Source: Zeus faber (lineage: Eukaryota > Chordata > Actinopteri > Zeiformes > Zeidae). Taken from it: a stretch of 64,000 bases of DNA. The position numbers and the translations under genes are program-made. Shown one piece after another: positions 43,001 to 54,882 of the stretch. Position 1 is the stretch's first letter. Every line of letters begins with the position of its first letter. The stretch is taken from the NCBI GenBank assembly GCA_960531495.1, contig OY482866.1, positions 3,277,201 to 3,341,200 on the forward strand. Reading direction: 5' to 3'. The notes beneath the pieces were generated by a model. That model worked only from the letters and a program-made list of their open reading frames with translations. It made no database searches and was not told where the DNA came from.

Positions 43001-46000
43001 TGGGTAGGAGAGTGATGAATGCCCTCCTGCAGCTGACTGGCAATAACTTATTTTTAAAAACTTAATTAAAAACCATTAAAAGGTCCTCCCGCAACTCCTC
43101 CCAGAACTCCTTGTAAAACTCCGCAGGAATCCCGTCGATGCCAGGGGCCTTACCCCCCTTCATGCTCTGCAGGGCCGTGGAAAGATCCTGCAGGGTCAGA
43201 GGTTCCCCCAGCACCGCACTGACGTCTTCTGGGACCCTGGGCAGATTCCCACAAAAGGAGTAAAACAGTTATTTTTGGTCCTTGTACTCACTTCTGTACA
43301 GTTCTGTGTAAAAGTCCACGGCTCTCGTCCGGATCTCCTCCGGCCTCCTGAGCTCCTGTCCTGTGTCTGATCTCAGGGCGTGGATGAACCTGCTCTGCCC
43401 GTTCCTCTTCTCCAGGCTAAAAAAGAAGCTAGATGGTGCGCCCATCAGTGCTGCGCTCTGGAAGCGAGAGCGGACCAGCGCCCCCTGCGCCTTGGTGCCT
43501 AGTAGGTCTGCGAGAGCAGCTCTTTTAGACTTGAGATCCTTAATATGATCTCGATTTCCAGTGGGTTCCACTACACCCTGTAACTCCACAATGTCAGTCT
43601 CCAGATCCCTCATAGATCTGGTGATGTCCCGTGTGACATTGAGAGTGTACTGTCGACAGAGCTGCTCTATCTCCCTCTTCCCATAGTCCCACCACAGTCT
43701 TAAGGAAATAGAATCCTGCTTTCTGTTTCTAAAACCTTCCCAAAAAAACCTAAAAGCATCCTTAAAGTTGGAGTCACATAGTAGGGTGGTGTTAAAATGC
43801 CAATATGCGCTTTTGGGCTTTACATTGGCGATAAAAACACGGCAAACAACCAGGGAGTGATCGGTAAAACCAACAGGCACCATTCTACATTCCTTAAAAA
43901 TGTTAAAATGGTGCTTAAAACAGTAAAACCTGTCTAGTCTGGCCAACGATAAAAAGGTGCCTCTGCAGTGCACCCAGGTGTACTGCCTTCCATCCCCGTT
44001 GGTTCTCCTCCACACGTCCGTTAGCTCATTCTGATTTGAGAGCAGCCTCATCGCGTTCTGCGATGCTCTGTGAGGCTCACAGTGGTTCCTGTCTAAAAGG
44101 TCGTTCTCGGTGCAGTTAAAGTCTCCTCCTAAAAACAAAAACTCCCCTGAACGAACTTTGCTTAAAACCCCATTTAAAACTTGTAAAAAAGTGACTCTGT
44201 GTGGTCCTGTGGTGGGAGCGTACACATTTATAAAGACAAACTTATAATGCTCAACTGCTGCCCTCACCACCATCAGTCTGCCCTCCACCACCTCCTCCAC
44301 CTCAATGGATGCTGGGGCAAAGCTCTTAGAAAAGAGAAGAGCCACCCCCCTGCTGGTGGTGCTCTTGTGGCTTAGCACCACCAACCCCCCCCACTCCCTC
44401 TTCCAGTCAGCCTCATTGCCAGAGTCACTGTGGGTCTCCTGCACCAACAGCACATTCAGCCTCTTCTGCTCCATCAGCTCATACAGCAGAGACCTCTTAG
44501 CTGCGTCTCTAGCCCCGTTCGCGTTCAGCGTGCTGATGTTAAAGTCACTCATTGTAACGGAAAAGGAATCAGCCCGAACAGCAGCACCCACCACCACCTC
44601 CTCTCCATCCTCTCTGTTGTTCAGCTCCTTCCTGATCTTTTGCACTATTTTCTTGAGCCTGTACACCTCCTGGTCCGTGAACCCTCCTCTCCCCTTACCC
44701 CTCATCTGTTGCTGGGCTGCGTTTGCCAGCAACTCGTTATCTGAGAAGAAGTCCTCCACTTTTATCCCTTTCACGTTCTTCGTTCTGTGCAAAAACGCTT
44801 TTATTTTGCCCACACTGTAGCTTTTTTTTGCCCTTTTTCTTCTTGACGCCTAGAAAAACTTGCCCCTCACTGTCTGCAGCAGAGTCCTCCTCCATCCAGG
44901 ACTCCGACTCCGAGCCTCCCTGCTCCACCTCCTGACTTGCCTTCCCCTGGCTTGCTGTCCCTCTTTTCGCCTGAGAGTCTCCTGCCATTTTGTTGGACTT
45001 TCTTTTGAGGCGAGGGACTCTCAACCGATCGTCCTCATCCCCCATCTCAAAGTCACTTCCTTCCAGTGCCTCCTCCTCCCTAGCTACGTCACCTGCACTC
45101 CTCTGACTTTGTTCTGTAGCTTCCTTTCCTTCACCAGTCCCCTCCTGTCCCCCCCGCACCCACCTGCCTGTCTTCGGGACCCTCCTCCTTCCCCTCCTGT
45201 CCTCCCACCCTTACCTGCCTGCTTTCCAGACCCTCGCCTGCCTCCCCTGGTGTTTCCACGCTCACCTGGCTGCACTGTCTACCTCCACCCATTCCCTCCT
45301 GCGGCTCCACATTCCCTTGTCCCCCCCCCCCCCCCTTTTTTCCCCTGCCCCTCACCTGCCCCCTCCTGTGCCCCCACCTCCACCTGTCTTTCCCCTGCCT
45401 CCTTCTGGCCCTCACCTGCCTCTCCCTGTGCCCCCACCTTCACCTGCTTTTCCCCTCTTTCCTTCTGGCCCTCCCCCGCCTCCTCCTGTGCCCCCTTCTT
45501 CGCCTGTTTTCCCCCCTCTTGACCCCCCCCTGCCCCCTCCTGTGCCCCCACCTTCGCCTGCTTTTCCCCTTCCTGACCCTCACCTGCCCCCTCCTGTGCT
45601 CCCTCCTTGTCCTGTCCACCCTTCTGCCCCTCACCTGTCTCGCCGTCTGCCTTCTTACCTGGACATGCCCTGACCTGGTGTCCCTCCCCACTGCACCCAA
45701 AGCACTTGTTGGTGTCAGTATTGACAAACACCACGTAGTCAAACTCGTCTGCCCTGATTTTAAAAGCTACGTTCAGCTCCGCAGCCCTGTTGTTTAACAC
45801 CATCAGGACGTGCCTCCTGTGCGACACCACATGCTTAAGCAGCGGCGACTTGCACCCCGACGGGACTTTTTTAACTGGCAACGCCACCTTCCCGTGCCTC
45901 GCCAGTTCCCTAGTGAGGGTCTCGTTCTTAATGAACGGCGGAACATTCGCCAGGTTCACCCTCTTCGCCGGTGTGGAGAGAGGCAGGACGGGAACAAACA

Positions 46001-46401
46001 TTTGGTTCACCGTGACGCCGCTCGCCACCACCGCGTTCACCTTGTCCACACTATCCAGGAAGATGACCACCACGCTGTTCATCTGCGCTGCGGACACAAC
46101 GCTGCTGTAGCCGACAGCCTTCCCCATTGCCAGGCTGCAGTCCTCCACCGAGACCGAGGAAGACACAGGCAACTTAATGCCGTGCTTCCTCGTTAGCTTG
46201 GTGAGGTCCGACATGGTTGCGGACCTGCACCACCACCACCACCACTCCCCACCCGCTGTGCGCACACCCTACAACCAATAGAAAACAAAAAACTAACACC
46301 GTCACCAACAAATAATTATAAACATACAATTGATAGAAAAGTTAGAGAGAAATCACTCTCTACCAAACGCTCGCACGCTCCGCTCGCTCACGCCTCCAAT
46401 C

Positions 46402-46443
<42 letters not shown>

Positions 46444-49400
46444 GGGGGGTCTGACCCTGCTAATGAAGACTTGGAAGCGGTAAATATTGGGAGGTTGAAA
46501 ATATTTATCCTGTCATTACATGTAATCGTAAATATTACAATATATTTCCATATTTATGCCTGAAAGAATCTTGTAGTACGATTTCAGACACCCATATAGT
46601 GTACCATACCATTACGCTGAGCATGCGTATTGACTGAATGATTGCACAGGTGAGATGGAGAAAGGACGCAGCGCGCACGCCGCAGTATTGTACACAGTGT
46701 ACAATACCGACTGGTCAGAGAGCTGGTCGTAAGTCCGAACAGTCGTTAAACAGGTAGGTCGTTAAGTGAAGAGTACCTGTACTCACTTAAAAATGCGCAA
46801 GAATACATAAGTAACACCATAGTTTTGTGATAGAACTTTCACCTCAGTGATTTTGTTTCGCCAATAGTCCTTAATTTGAAATATTGGATCCGGCACCTCA
46901 GCACCCCGCAAGCTCCGCCCTGCCCGGCCTTAAATGCACCCCCCCCCACCATGTGAATTATGGGAATACCTGTTTCTCCAAACAAAACAAATAGTGTGTT
47001 TTTATTTGAAATTATTATTTTTTATTTCCTAATTGAAAGAAACAAAAAAAAAGCTGTGTGTCCCCTGCCATCTTCTAATTACCTTAATCCTCACCTGAAG
47101 ATGGTACCAGAACCACACCCACTACCACTGACTGCCTTTAGGGAAGTTCCATTACTCATTTTTAATTCAAATTGCATAAGTGAACTCATTTGGTTGTGAG
47201 AGCCACCGTTTAACACACAAGAAGAAGAAGAGAACTCTGAATATGGTTTCTCCCAAGAATCCTTAAAGGCAGGTTCTTCAAGAACCCTCAATGGCTATTC
47301 TTCCGAGAACCCTTAAAGGCAGGTTCTTCAAGAACCCTCAGAAGGGATTTCCTCAAGAACCCTTAAAGACAGGATCTTTGTAGAGCTCGTAAAGGAACTT
47401 GACCTGGAAACTGTTTCCTCTAGCGCCCTTGATGCAGTTTTCTTCCATGACCTCCAGTGTATGAGGGTTTCCCCCTTGAACCTGCTTTGGTTTAAGGGAT
47501 AAAGCTTTTTTCAGAGCCCTAGAGCCAGGGGTTTTCTTGGAAGCCTTTTGGTTTTTCAAAGGTTGCTCCAACAACATTTATGAACTCTTCTGTGGTTGAA
47601 CAATTCTTCCGCAAGCCCTCAGAAGGGTTCCATCTGGAAATATTCTACATTAAAGGGATTTGTCCTCAAAGCCACAATAAGGGTCACTTGTGACGATGCA
47701 CGATGAGATTCTTGCCGCTAGGACGCCGCGCACCCAGCGCGCACGCCACATTATTGTACGCAGCGCACAATACAGACTGGTCGGAGAGCTGGTCGTAAGT
47801 CGGTTTAACGGTTGTTAAACAGGTAGGTCGGTACAGGGTACAAGGTACAGGATTACCTGTAATATAATAGGCAGATTAAAGATTCATCTAGTTGTGGTTT
47901 TCTTTCAAGCCACTGGCACACCACATTGCATATCCACATTTTGTAACCCAACCCTCTCTCTATAAGGGTCAAGACAAGACAGGAACAGGAACTCTTTTTC
48001 AAAAACACAGAAATTAATGAAGGTTACTGGTCAAAAATCCCACCATTTATCAATGAAATTGATAATGACCTCTTAGTGCAAGTTACGCTAAGTGTTTTCA
48101 GTTGTTTGTAAGATCCATGGTTGAAGGCAGCAACTATGCTCAATTGGCTTCCAAAAAATAACAAAAGAACCTTATATCTTATATTATCTCATATCCCAAA
48201 AACAGTTTGTGGGTGTAAAGGGTTCTAGATGAAACCTTTTTCCTTTTTATGTAAAACAACTCTTGAAGGATTTTTTTCGTGGGGGGGGGCACAGTTCAGG
48301 CAACGGACGCCAGCAAACACCAAAGAGAACAAATAGATTCAGTGTTTTGCAGTCTTGGTCCAAATATCAAATGGTTGTTGGCATGGTGTAAAATCACATT
48401 TTGTATAAGTTTGTATTGAATATAGTGACAATGGTGTCTGCGGACACATTGCAGTATTTCTGGCCTAGAATTATCAGGTCATACATAACGTACTTTGGTG
48501 CATACCAGATACCCTACATGTAAGAGTGTCTCTGCATAAAAAGTTAGGATCCACCGCAAGCATCACATTAACGTTGACTTGCCCACTGTCATAAAAGGTG
48601 ATTTAAAAACTCCCCTGATGGATTCTCCTGACAATGACTAACCTGTAACTTTTAACCGAGCTCCCTTTCAAACTCTGGAAAGTATGAAGGGAGAACTATA
48701 CCACCTGAGAAACTTAAATTAGTAAACAAGTAAGCTGTACTCTGAAAAATTTAAAACTTAACCTAGAAATGCCGGCAAAACACAACCTGAGACAATGACT
48801 GTTTCTACCTAGCAAATGGTCAAAGCCGTCTCCCAAAAAAGCGGGAGCTTTTTTCTTCTTCTTTTTTAAAGGGGATATTTCATGAAAAACTCACCTTTAT
48901 TAGTGCTTGTGCACATACATTTGGACCTCTAATGGGTCTACTAAAACACAAACTGTGAAATAAGACAACCCAATCAGTTTTTTGTAGGCTCCCTATTTCA
49001 GAAAACGTGCCGTTCAGATTTGCCTCACCTTCCTACGTCAAGTGGTGGCTTATTATAGAATTAGAACTGCCCCCCATTTGAGTAACTCCAATCTCGGCTT
49101 GAGAAATACCTAGTGCCAGACCGCTAGAATTATGCTGAAGCTAAGAGCTAAGAATGGGAACGGCTGTTGTTGGCTGCACAGACCAGCACAAATCTTCTAA
49201 AATAAATCAATAGGAACTGTCTGTGACAAAACTGCAGATGAGGGAAATTGTAAGTATTTTAAAGATAATTCTGCTGTGTGTCTTTTGCTGTTTTTGAGGA
49301 ATACCTGTCAACCCTCCTGTTTTTCCTGGAATTCTCCCATATTTTACCCCTCTCCCCCACTGTCCTCCCATTTAAACATTTTCTTGTAAATCTCCCGTAT

Positions 49401-52400
49401 TTTAAACCTTTCTGGAAATAAAAAATAAAAAATAAAAAAAAATAAGGTTTGCTGGTAACATTGACAGTAGGCAGCACTACGTGATCCGCTGCGTGTTTCT
49501 CCAAACAAAACCAATAAGAGCAATATGTTTATTGTATATGTATTTTTTATTTTCCTCCGTATCCTAATTGAATAAAACAAAAACAAAAAAAAGCCCTGTG
49601 CGTAATGGGGTGATATAGAGAGCGCCCCCCTAGTTCTGGAGTGGGGCGTGGGCAGCAGCAGCTCATTTGCAATTAAAGTGATACACAGGGAACAGCAGGA
49701 ACAGAGGGGGTATAGAGGCATGTTATAATGTCTTGAATACATTATCTGAGTGGTATTTTCAGCAAAAAACTTCAGAGACATGTTTTGGGGACCTCAGAGA
49801 CCTATATGTGTCAGTTTCTCCTACCACACGCCACCCGAGTGGCATTTTCAGGGCCCTCTGGCACAGAGACACAAAACACGATGGGTTGAAGACACCAGTT
49901 TATTGTAGAGAGGAGGCTCGGTGGAATTAGCCGGGAGCAGATCGAACATGTCATGACAGGGCTCCCATCCTGAGTGTGTGTGAGGATGGCAGTGTTACCT
50001 GTTACTCGTTATTTGGTCTAACGAGCAACAGGTATGCAGCCATCTGAGCCAATCACCTACATCCAGGTCAGGTGTGGCTGCTCAGCCAGACCACCCCCAA
50101 CACCACACTATATTAACTGGTTGAAAAGGAGTATAATACGGGACCTCAGTGTTTCCCCTAGCGCTGCGCAGCAAGTGGACTGCAATAATGTTTGCATTAA
50201 AACTTTTGTTCCCTTGGTATATTCAAGACTTAGAACAAAGTGATCACAAGGAGAGGATGGCTGAATAAGCCATATTTATTGCATTAAAATAAGCTGTGTA
50301 ACCAATGACCTTTGCAAAACATTAGCACATCATGAACACAGTGTGCATGATTCATTGCTGCATCTTCATCTTCCTTGGCTTGGAGAAAATGCCACCATGG
50401 CATCAGGATGTGGAAATTTTGCCATAGGAGGCCCATTTATTGAAGTCGTTGTTCACACTGCTCACAGGAACGGTGAGTGCAGTAATTTAAAGGTGCAGTG
50501 CGTAGAATTTAGTGGCATCTAGCTGTGAGGTTGCAGATCGAGACCAACTATGGTGGCACATACACACACTCACACATACACAGGTGGACTCATCACAGGC
50601 GCAAACACACAACCAGCACCTGCTTTGAACACACCCCCGAACACCCTCCTGATAACATCCCTCTCCTCTTCCTCATTTACTGCCATAGACACCACAGGAA
50701 GAGGCCACATGCTGAATTGCTGTTCCTATTTTCCTGGGCTTAATGAACTCTTTGTCGATACAATGTTTTGTCGTCTGATGTTTCTATGTTTACGGTTTTC
50801 CATGTAGTTGTTTGGTTTTATGTTTATTTGTCCCACCCGTGGCGATTCTCCCCTCTTGGAGTAGTAGCGATTAGTTGTTTATAGATGGTGGTAAGATGGT
50901 TCTTCAAAGAAGGGGATTGGTGTCAAAAAAGCTGTACTCCTGTCATCCCACAGGTCGTCCACAGGACAGAGCATTTGCAGCAGTTGTTGATGATTTAAGA
51001 ATTAATAAAGAGTTGCATTGCAGGTTGAGAAGTTGAACTCTACTTGCAGACTAACTCTGGTTTAGATGCAATGGCGTACAAATACTCTGTGCATGCCCAG
51101 CATGCTGACAGCACAGGTTAAAAAAAACAACAATCCACTTTGTCAAATTGCAATATCGTCCACCCAATAGGAGTTTGTGATCAACTCCCCCGACTTTGAG
51201 GCCGCCAAGTTCTGGGTGGGCAACATGGGAAAGACCGCCACACACACCATCGTGTTCGCCCAGCTGTACACTCCGGACGGGGTGTGCCACGGCCTCCACT
51301 CGTTCATTGTCCAGGTGCTTGTATTTTCTGTTAACTAACTGTTGACGGCAGCAATGCAATTCCTTCTACTGATTGTCTTGCCCAAAAAACTGCTGCTCTT
51401 TAAAGTGAACGACTTGGACAGTGGCAAAACAACAAATGACTAATTATCCAACTGTTGGCTGAACAGTAAAGCAAGATGTATGTTTTCTACAATTTACATT
51501 CAGCTCAGAGATCCCAAAACCTTGCTCTCCCTGCCTGGCGTCATGGTGGGTGATATGGGCAAGAAGCTGGGACAGAACGGGCTGGATAATGGGTAAGTGC
51601 TTAAGGAATTTTTTGATAAGGAACAATTTGTGTGTTGTTTTTTTTTGGCGAGAGACAGAGAAATTATGAGAAAAATGATGGTTGTAAAAATGCTATTGGA
51701 ATTCTTTCTTCATTTCACTGCAGTGTGTGCTAGACATTTACTTACAAAGAACAAATCTAAATCAAACAAACTATCTGAACTCGCCTGTCTGATTTCATTA
51801 TAGAGTATTATCAATATTGTTTACCATAGATACATAGACATGAAGGCTCTGAAGATAGAACAGAGATGTGTGGTGTGTGTGTATTGGTCAGATAGTCTGT
51901 AATCCAGGAAACAACAAGGGAGTCCACCTACATCTTACAGCTTCCTTGTTAAATGTCTTCAGCTCCTTCTGCATCCGCGTTAGTTTGAGCTGATTGGTTC
52001 TGAGTGTTTGTGCTCTCTCGTTTGGCAGGTTTGCAATGTTTACCAATGTAAGGATCCCTAGGGAAAACTTGCTAAATCAAACAGGTGATGTCACGCCGGA
52101 GGGAGTCTACGTAACGCCTATCAAGGTTTGTCCACACGTTCGATGCTGTTTCAACTCTAGCAGATTTGTAAACTCAGTTTGGGCATGTCTCCATCTTAAC
52201 GGAGCTTTTTTCTTTTCTTTTTTTTATTTTTATTTTTTCCAGATTACCGTATTTTCCGGACTATAAAGCGCAGCTGTATATAAGCCGCATCCGCTCTATT
52301 TTAAAAAAAAGAGATATACAAGCCGCACCGGGCTATAAGCCGCAGATATCTATGTTGAAAAATTAGATATTTACTGCATGTACAGAACGATTTTGAACTG

Positions 52401-54826
52401 TAAATGTACATGTATGTACCTGAACAGATTCTTTCCGAACAGTGCCTTTTAACACGGCAGCAACTTTGCTTTTCGCATGCGGCCAGTTTTTGTGAATGAC
52501 TTCTCACCACTTGTCATCCAAGCCTCCCACTCAACCCGGAGTGCAGCTTTAAATGCCCGATTCACACTGATGTCGATGGCCTTCAACTTAAAACTTGCAT
52601 CATACGAACTTCTTCGTGTGGGTTCCATGATGAAGGGGCGAGGATTTGAAAATAATTACCAGTTTATCTTATTTTTGATTTTGACTTCTCCAGTTAAACA
52701 ATACCTGCATTGTCCTTACCTTTTGTCCCCAGATCTAGAAAAAAATGGCTATTTGTATAGTTTTGCTCGCAGCCAATCACGGCAAGCTTTTTTCGATTTT
52801 ATGTAACGTGTCTGACGGGCTCACGGCAGCAGCAGCTACAACAGTCTTTTAAAGGATAACAGGGCTGCCCCCTGAAAGTCAACGATTTGAATCATCATTC
52901 AGAAACCCGTTAGTCGACTGTGATTCTTCAAGTTGATCAGTCGTTTTTTTGTTTTGATCCGGTCATTCAGTGTGCATTACAGTAACAGGATAAAACAGAA
53001 GCTTAAAAAAATGCATAGGGATAACATTTCAATGAGGAATTTAAAAAAGGGGAGTCATAAATATATTTTTAACTATGTGAACATGGCTCTCCATGGCCCT
53101 GATCACTGTGCCCTGTTCCTCCACATAAATCAACTAAAACTTTAATGGTACTGGCATTGATACTTGTATCATCATTTTTAAACAATACCCATCTCTAATA
53201 TTTGTACATCTGCGAATCAGCTGACATCCATTAAAAAAAACCCATTAAAAAACAAAAGACAACTGAAATTTGTACCAGTTGTTGGGCAGCACATGTACTC
53301 TCAGTGGTGGTAAGATGAAGAAAATCGATGTAATTTTTTCTTTAAGTTATAAAGTTGAAGGTTTATGAGATTTCCCACATGGAACTTATAAAGTTGGTCG
53401 TCTAGTAATCTAAAGGTTGCTGGTTCGATCCCAGGCTCCTGATAGCATGCTGTAGTGTCCTTGAGCAAGACACTTAACCCCTAATTGCTCCTGATGGCTG
53501 CATCGTTGGTGTTTGAATAATTGCAAGTCACTTTGGATAAAAGCATCTGCTAAATGTAAATAACATATTGATGTTTTTTTATGTGGGGTGACTAGATTTA
53601 ATCATAACAGGTTACTAATTAAACCACAACACACGTGTAGTGTCATTTTTAAGAAGAAAAATAATAACATTTTAGAATATAAAGACCTGCTTCCGTAGAG
53701 ACTGGAAGTGTTTCAGTTAAAAAATGGTGAGTTGGATCAGACTCGCCATATTTCCGAATGTTTTGTTTTTCTTGTTTGTTTGTTTTTTGGCTTCCGAAAA
53801 CAAATAACATTTGTTTGACCAGAAATGATTCTAGCTCAAGAGTGGGGAAAAATGTCCAACATGATGCCAATATGGAGCATTGCCGGGAGATTTATGGCTT
53901 TCGGTGCAAGTGGGAAAGGGGCTTATGGTGAAGATTACAGGGTATGAAAAATCTGACTAAATTACCTAAAATAAAAATGAATTGAGGTAATAGGGGGGCA
54001 TGGGTGGATACTAAAAATCTTAAAGATGGTCTAGAAAAATGCATCTTAATGTGGCTTAATGTAGTTTAATTCATATATCAATTAAAAAATGTCTCTTATA
54101 CCCGTCTACTTTGGTTCATATCTAAATCATATGACCTGAAGTTTCTGGTACAACTTTGAAATGTTGTTTTTTTTTCTTCTGTCCAGTAGTAGCTCATTAA
54201 GCGACATTAAGCTGCCTATTTTGACATATGCAGCCTAATAAAATCAAAATTTGATATTAAAATAATTTATTGTCATTTTCTTGACAATAAGTGGTAATAA
54301 GATCATTTTGATCAGTGTTAAAGGTGCCAAAATGATTGCTTGAACTTTAATTTTCATGAAAGTTGGGGGTGGTTGGTTGGCTTGTTGAAATTACCAACAC
54401 AATGTGTTTACACCTTCAAGCCACATGAGGGAGCAAACATTTTGTTTGTCTTAGAAATGGTCGGTTCACCTATTCAAGCTACAACATCAGTGCTAAATGC
54501 AGAAATGGCTATGAAAAATGTGGGTTGTGTGGCCTGGTGCTGCTGTGAGAGTTATTACTTTAATGTTACAATATCAGTTTTGACAGTTTATTTGCCCCGT
54601 TTTCCAGGAGGCTGAAGAGAGAGAGAGGTTTGTCAGCAAATGACTCTTTGCCACAGTCAGGGATGGAAAATTCCACATTTCTCCCAGAGATGTAAATAAC
54701 CAAGACAGCAGTGTTCTTGGCGAGGGGGGGATTCCAGTAACATCGTAGTATCTATGTACCACTTAAGAACAAAATGATTCACCATTTTTACAAAGGAAAG
54801 CAAACACATTTATCAAAGTTTGTGTT

Positions 54827-54882
<56 letters not shown>

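Larger units (their letters stand above)
40623..46405 (-). mobile_element. Tx1-group (L1-superfamily) LINE, near full length, in a (TC)n target
   Basis: Minus strand, 5' end at right. ORF1 carries a zinc knuckle; ORF2 has an APE endonuclease, RT and a C-terminal Cys/His domain, which is the Tx1 arrangement. The 3' end has an AATAAA-like signal and no poly(A) tail, and runs directly into TCTCTC on the sense strand. The 5' end is also preceded by a TC run. Insertion into microsatellites is known for some Tx1-group elements. Lesions: two in-frame stops and three apparent frameshifts, so inactive. Confidence 0.88.
38932..51170. other. Large acox3 intron (12.2 kb)
   Basis: The intron is swollen by SINE fragments (39.6-40.0 kb), two Tx1-group LINE copies (40.0-46.4 kb), two pogo-like fragments (46.65 and 47.75 kb) and other dispersed repeats. 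47.9-49.2 kb shows nothing I can name. Confidence 0.75.

Noticed and set aside
44860..45673. Pro-rich plus-strand ORFs (220 and 118 aa)
   Set aside because: They are antisense to the Gly/Glu repeat of the LINE ORF1 on the minus strand.
47353..47577. 74-aa minus-strand ORF
   Set aside because: It lies in a degenerate short repeat with no homology I recognise and no splice or promoter context.
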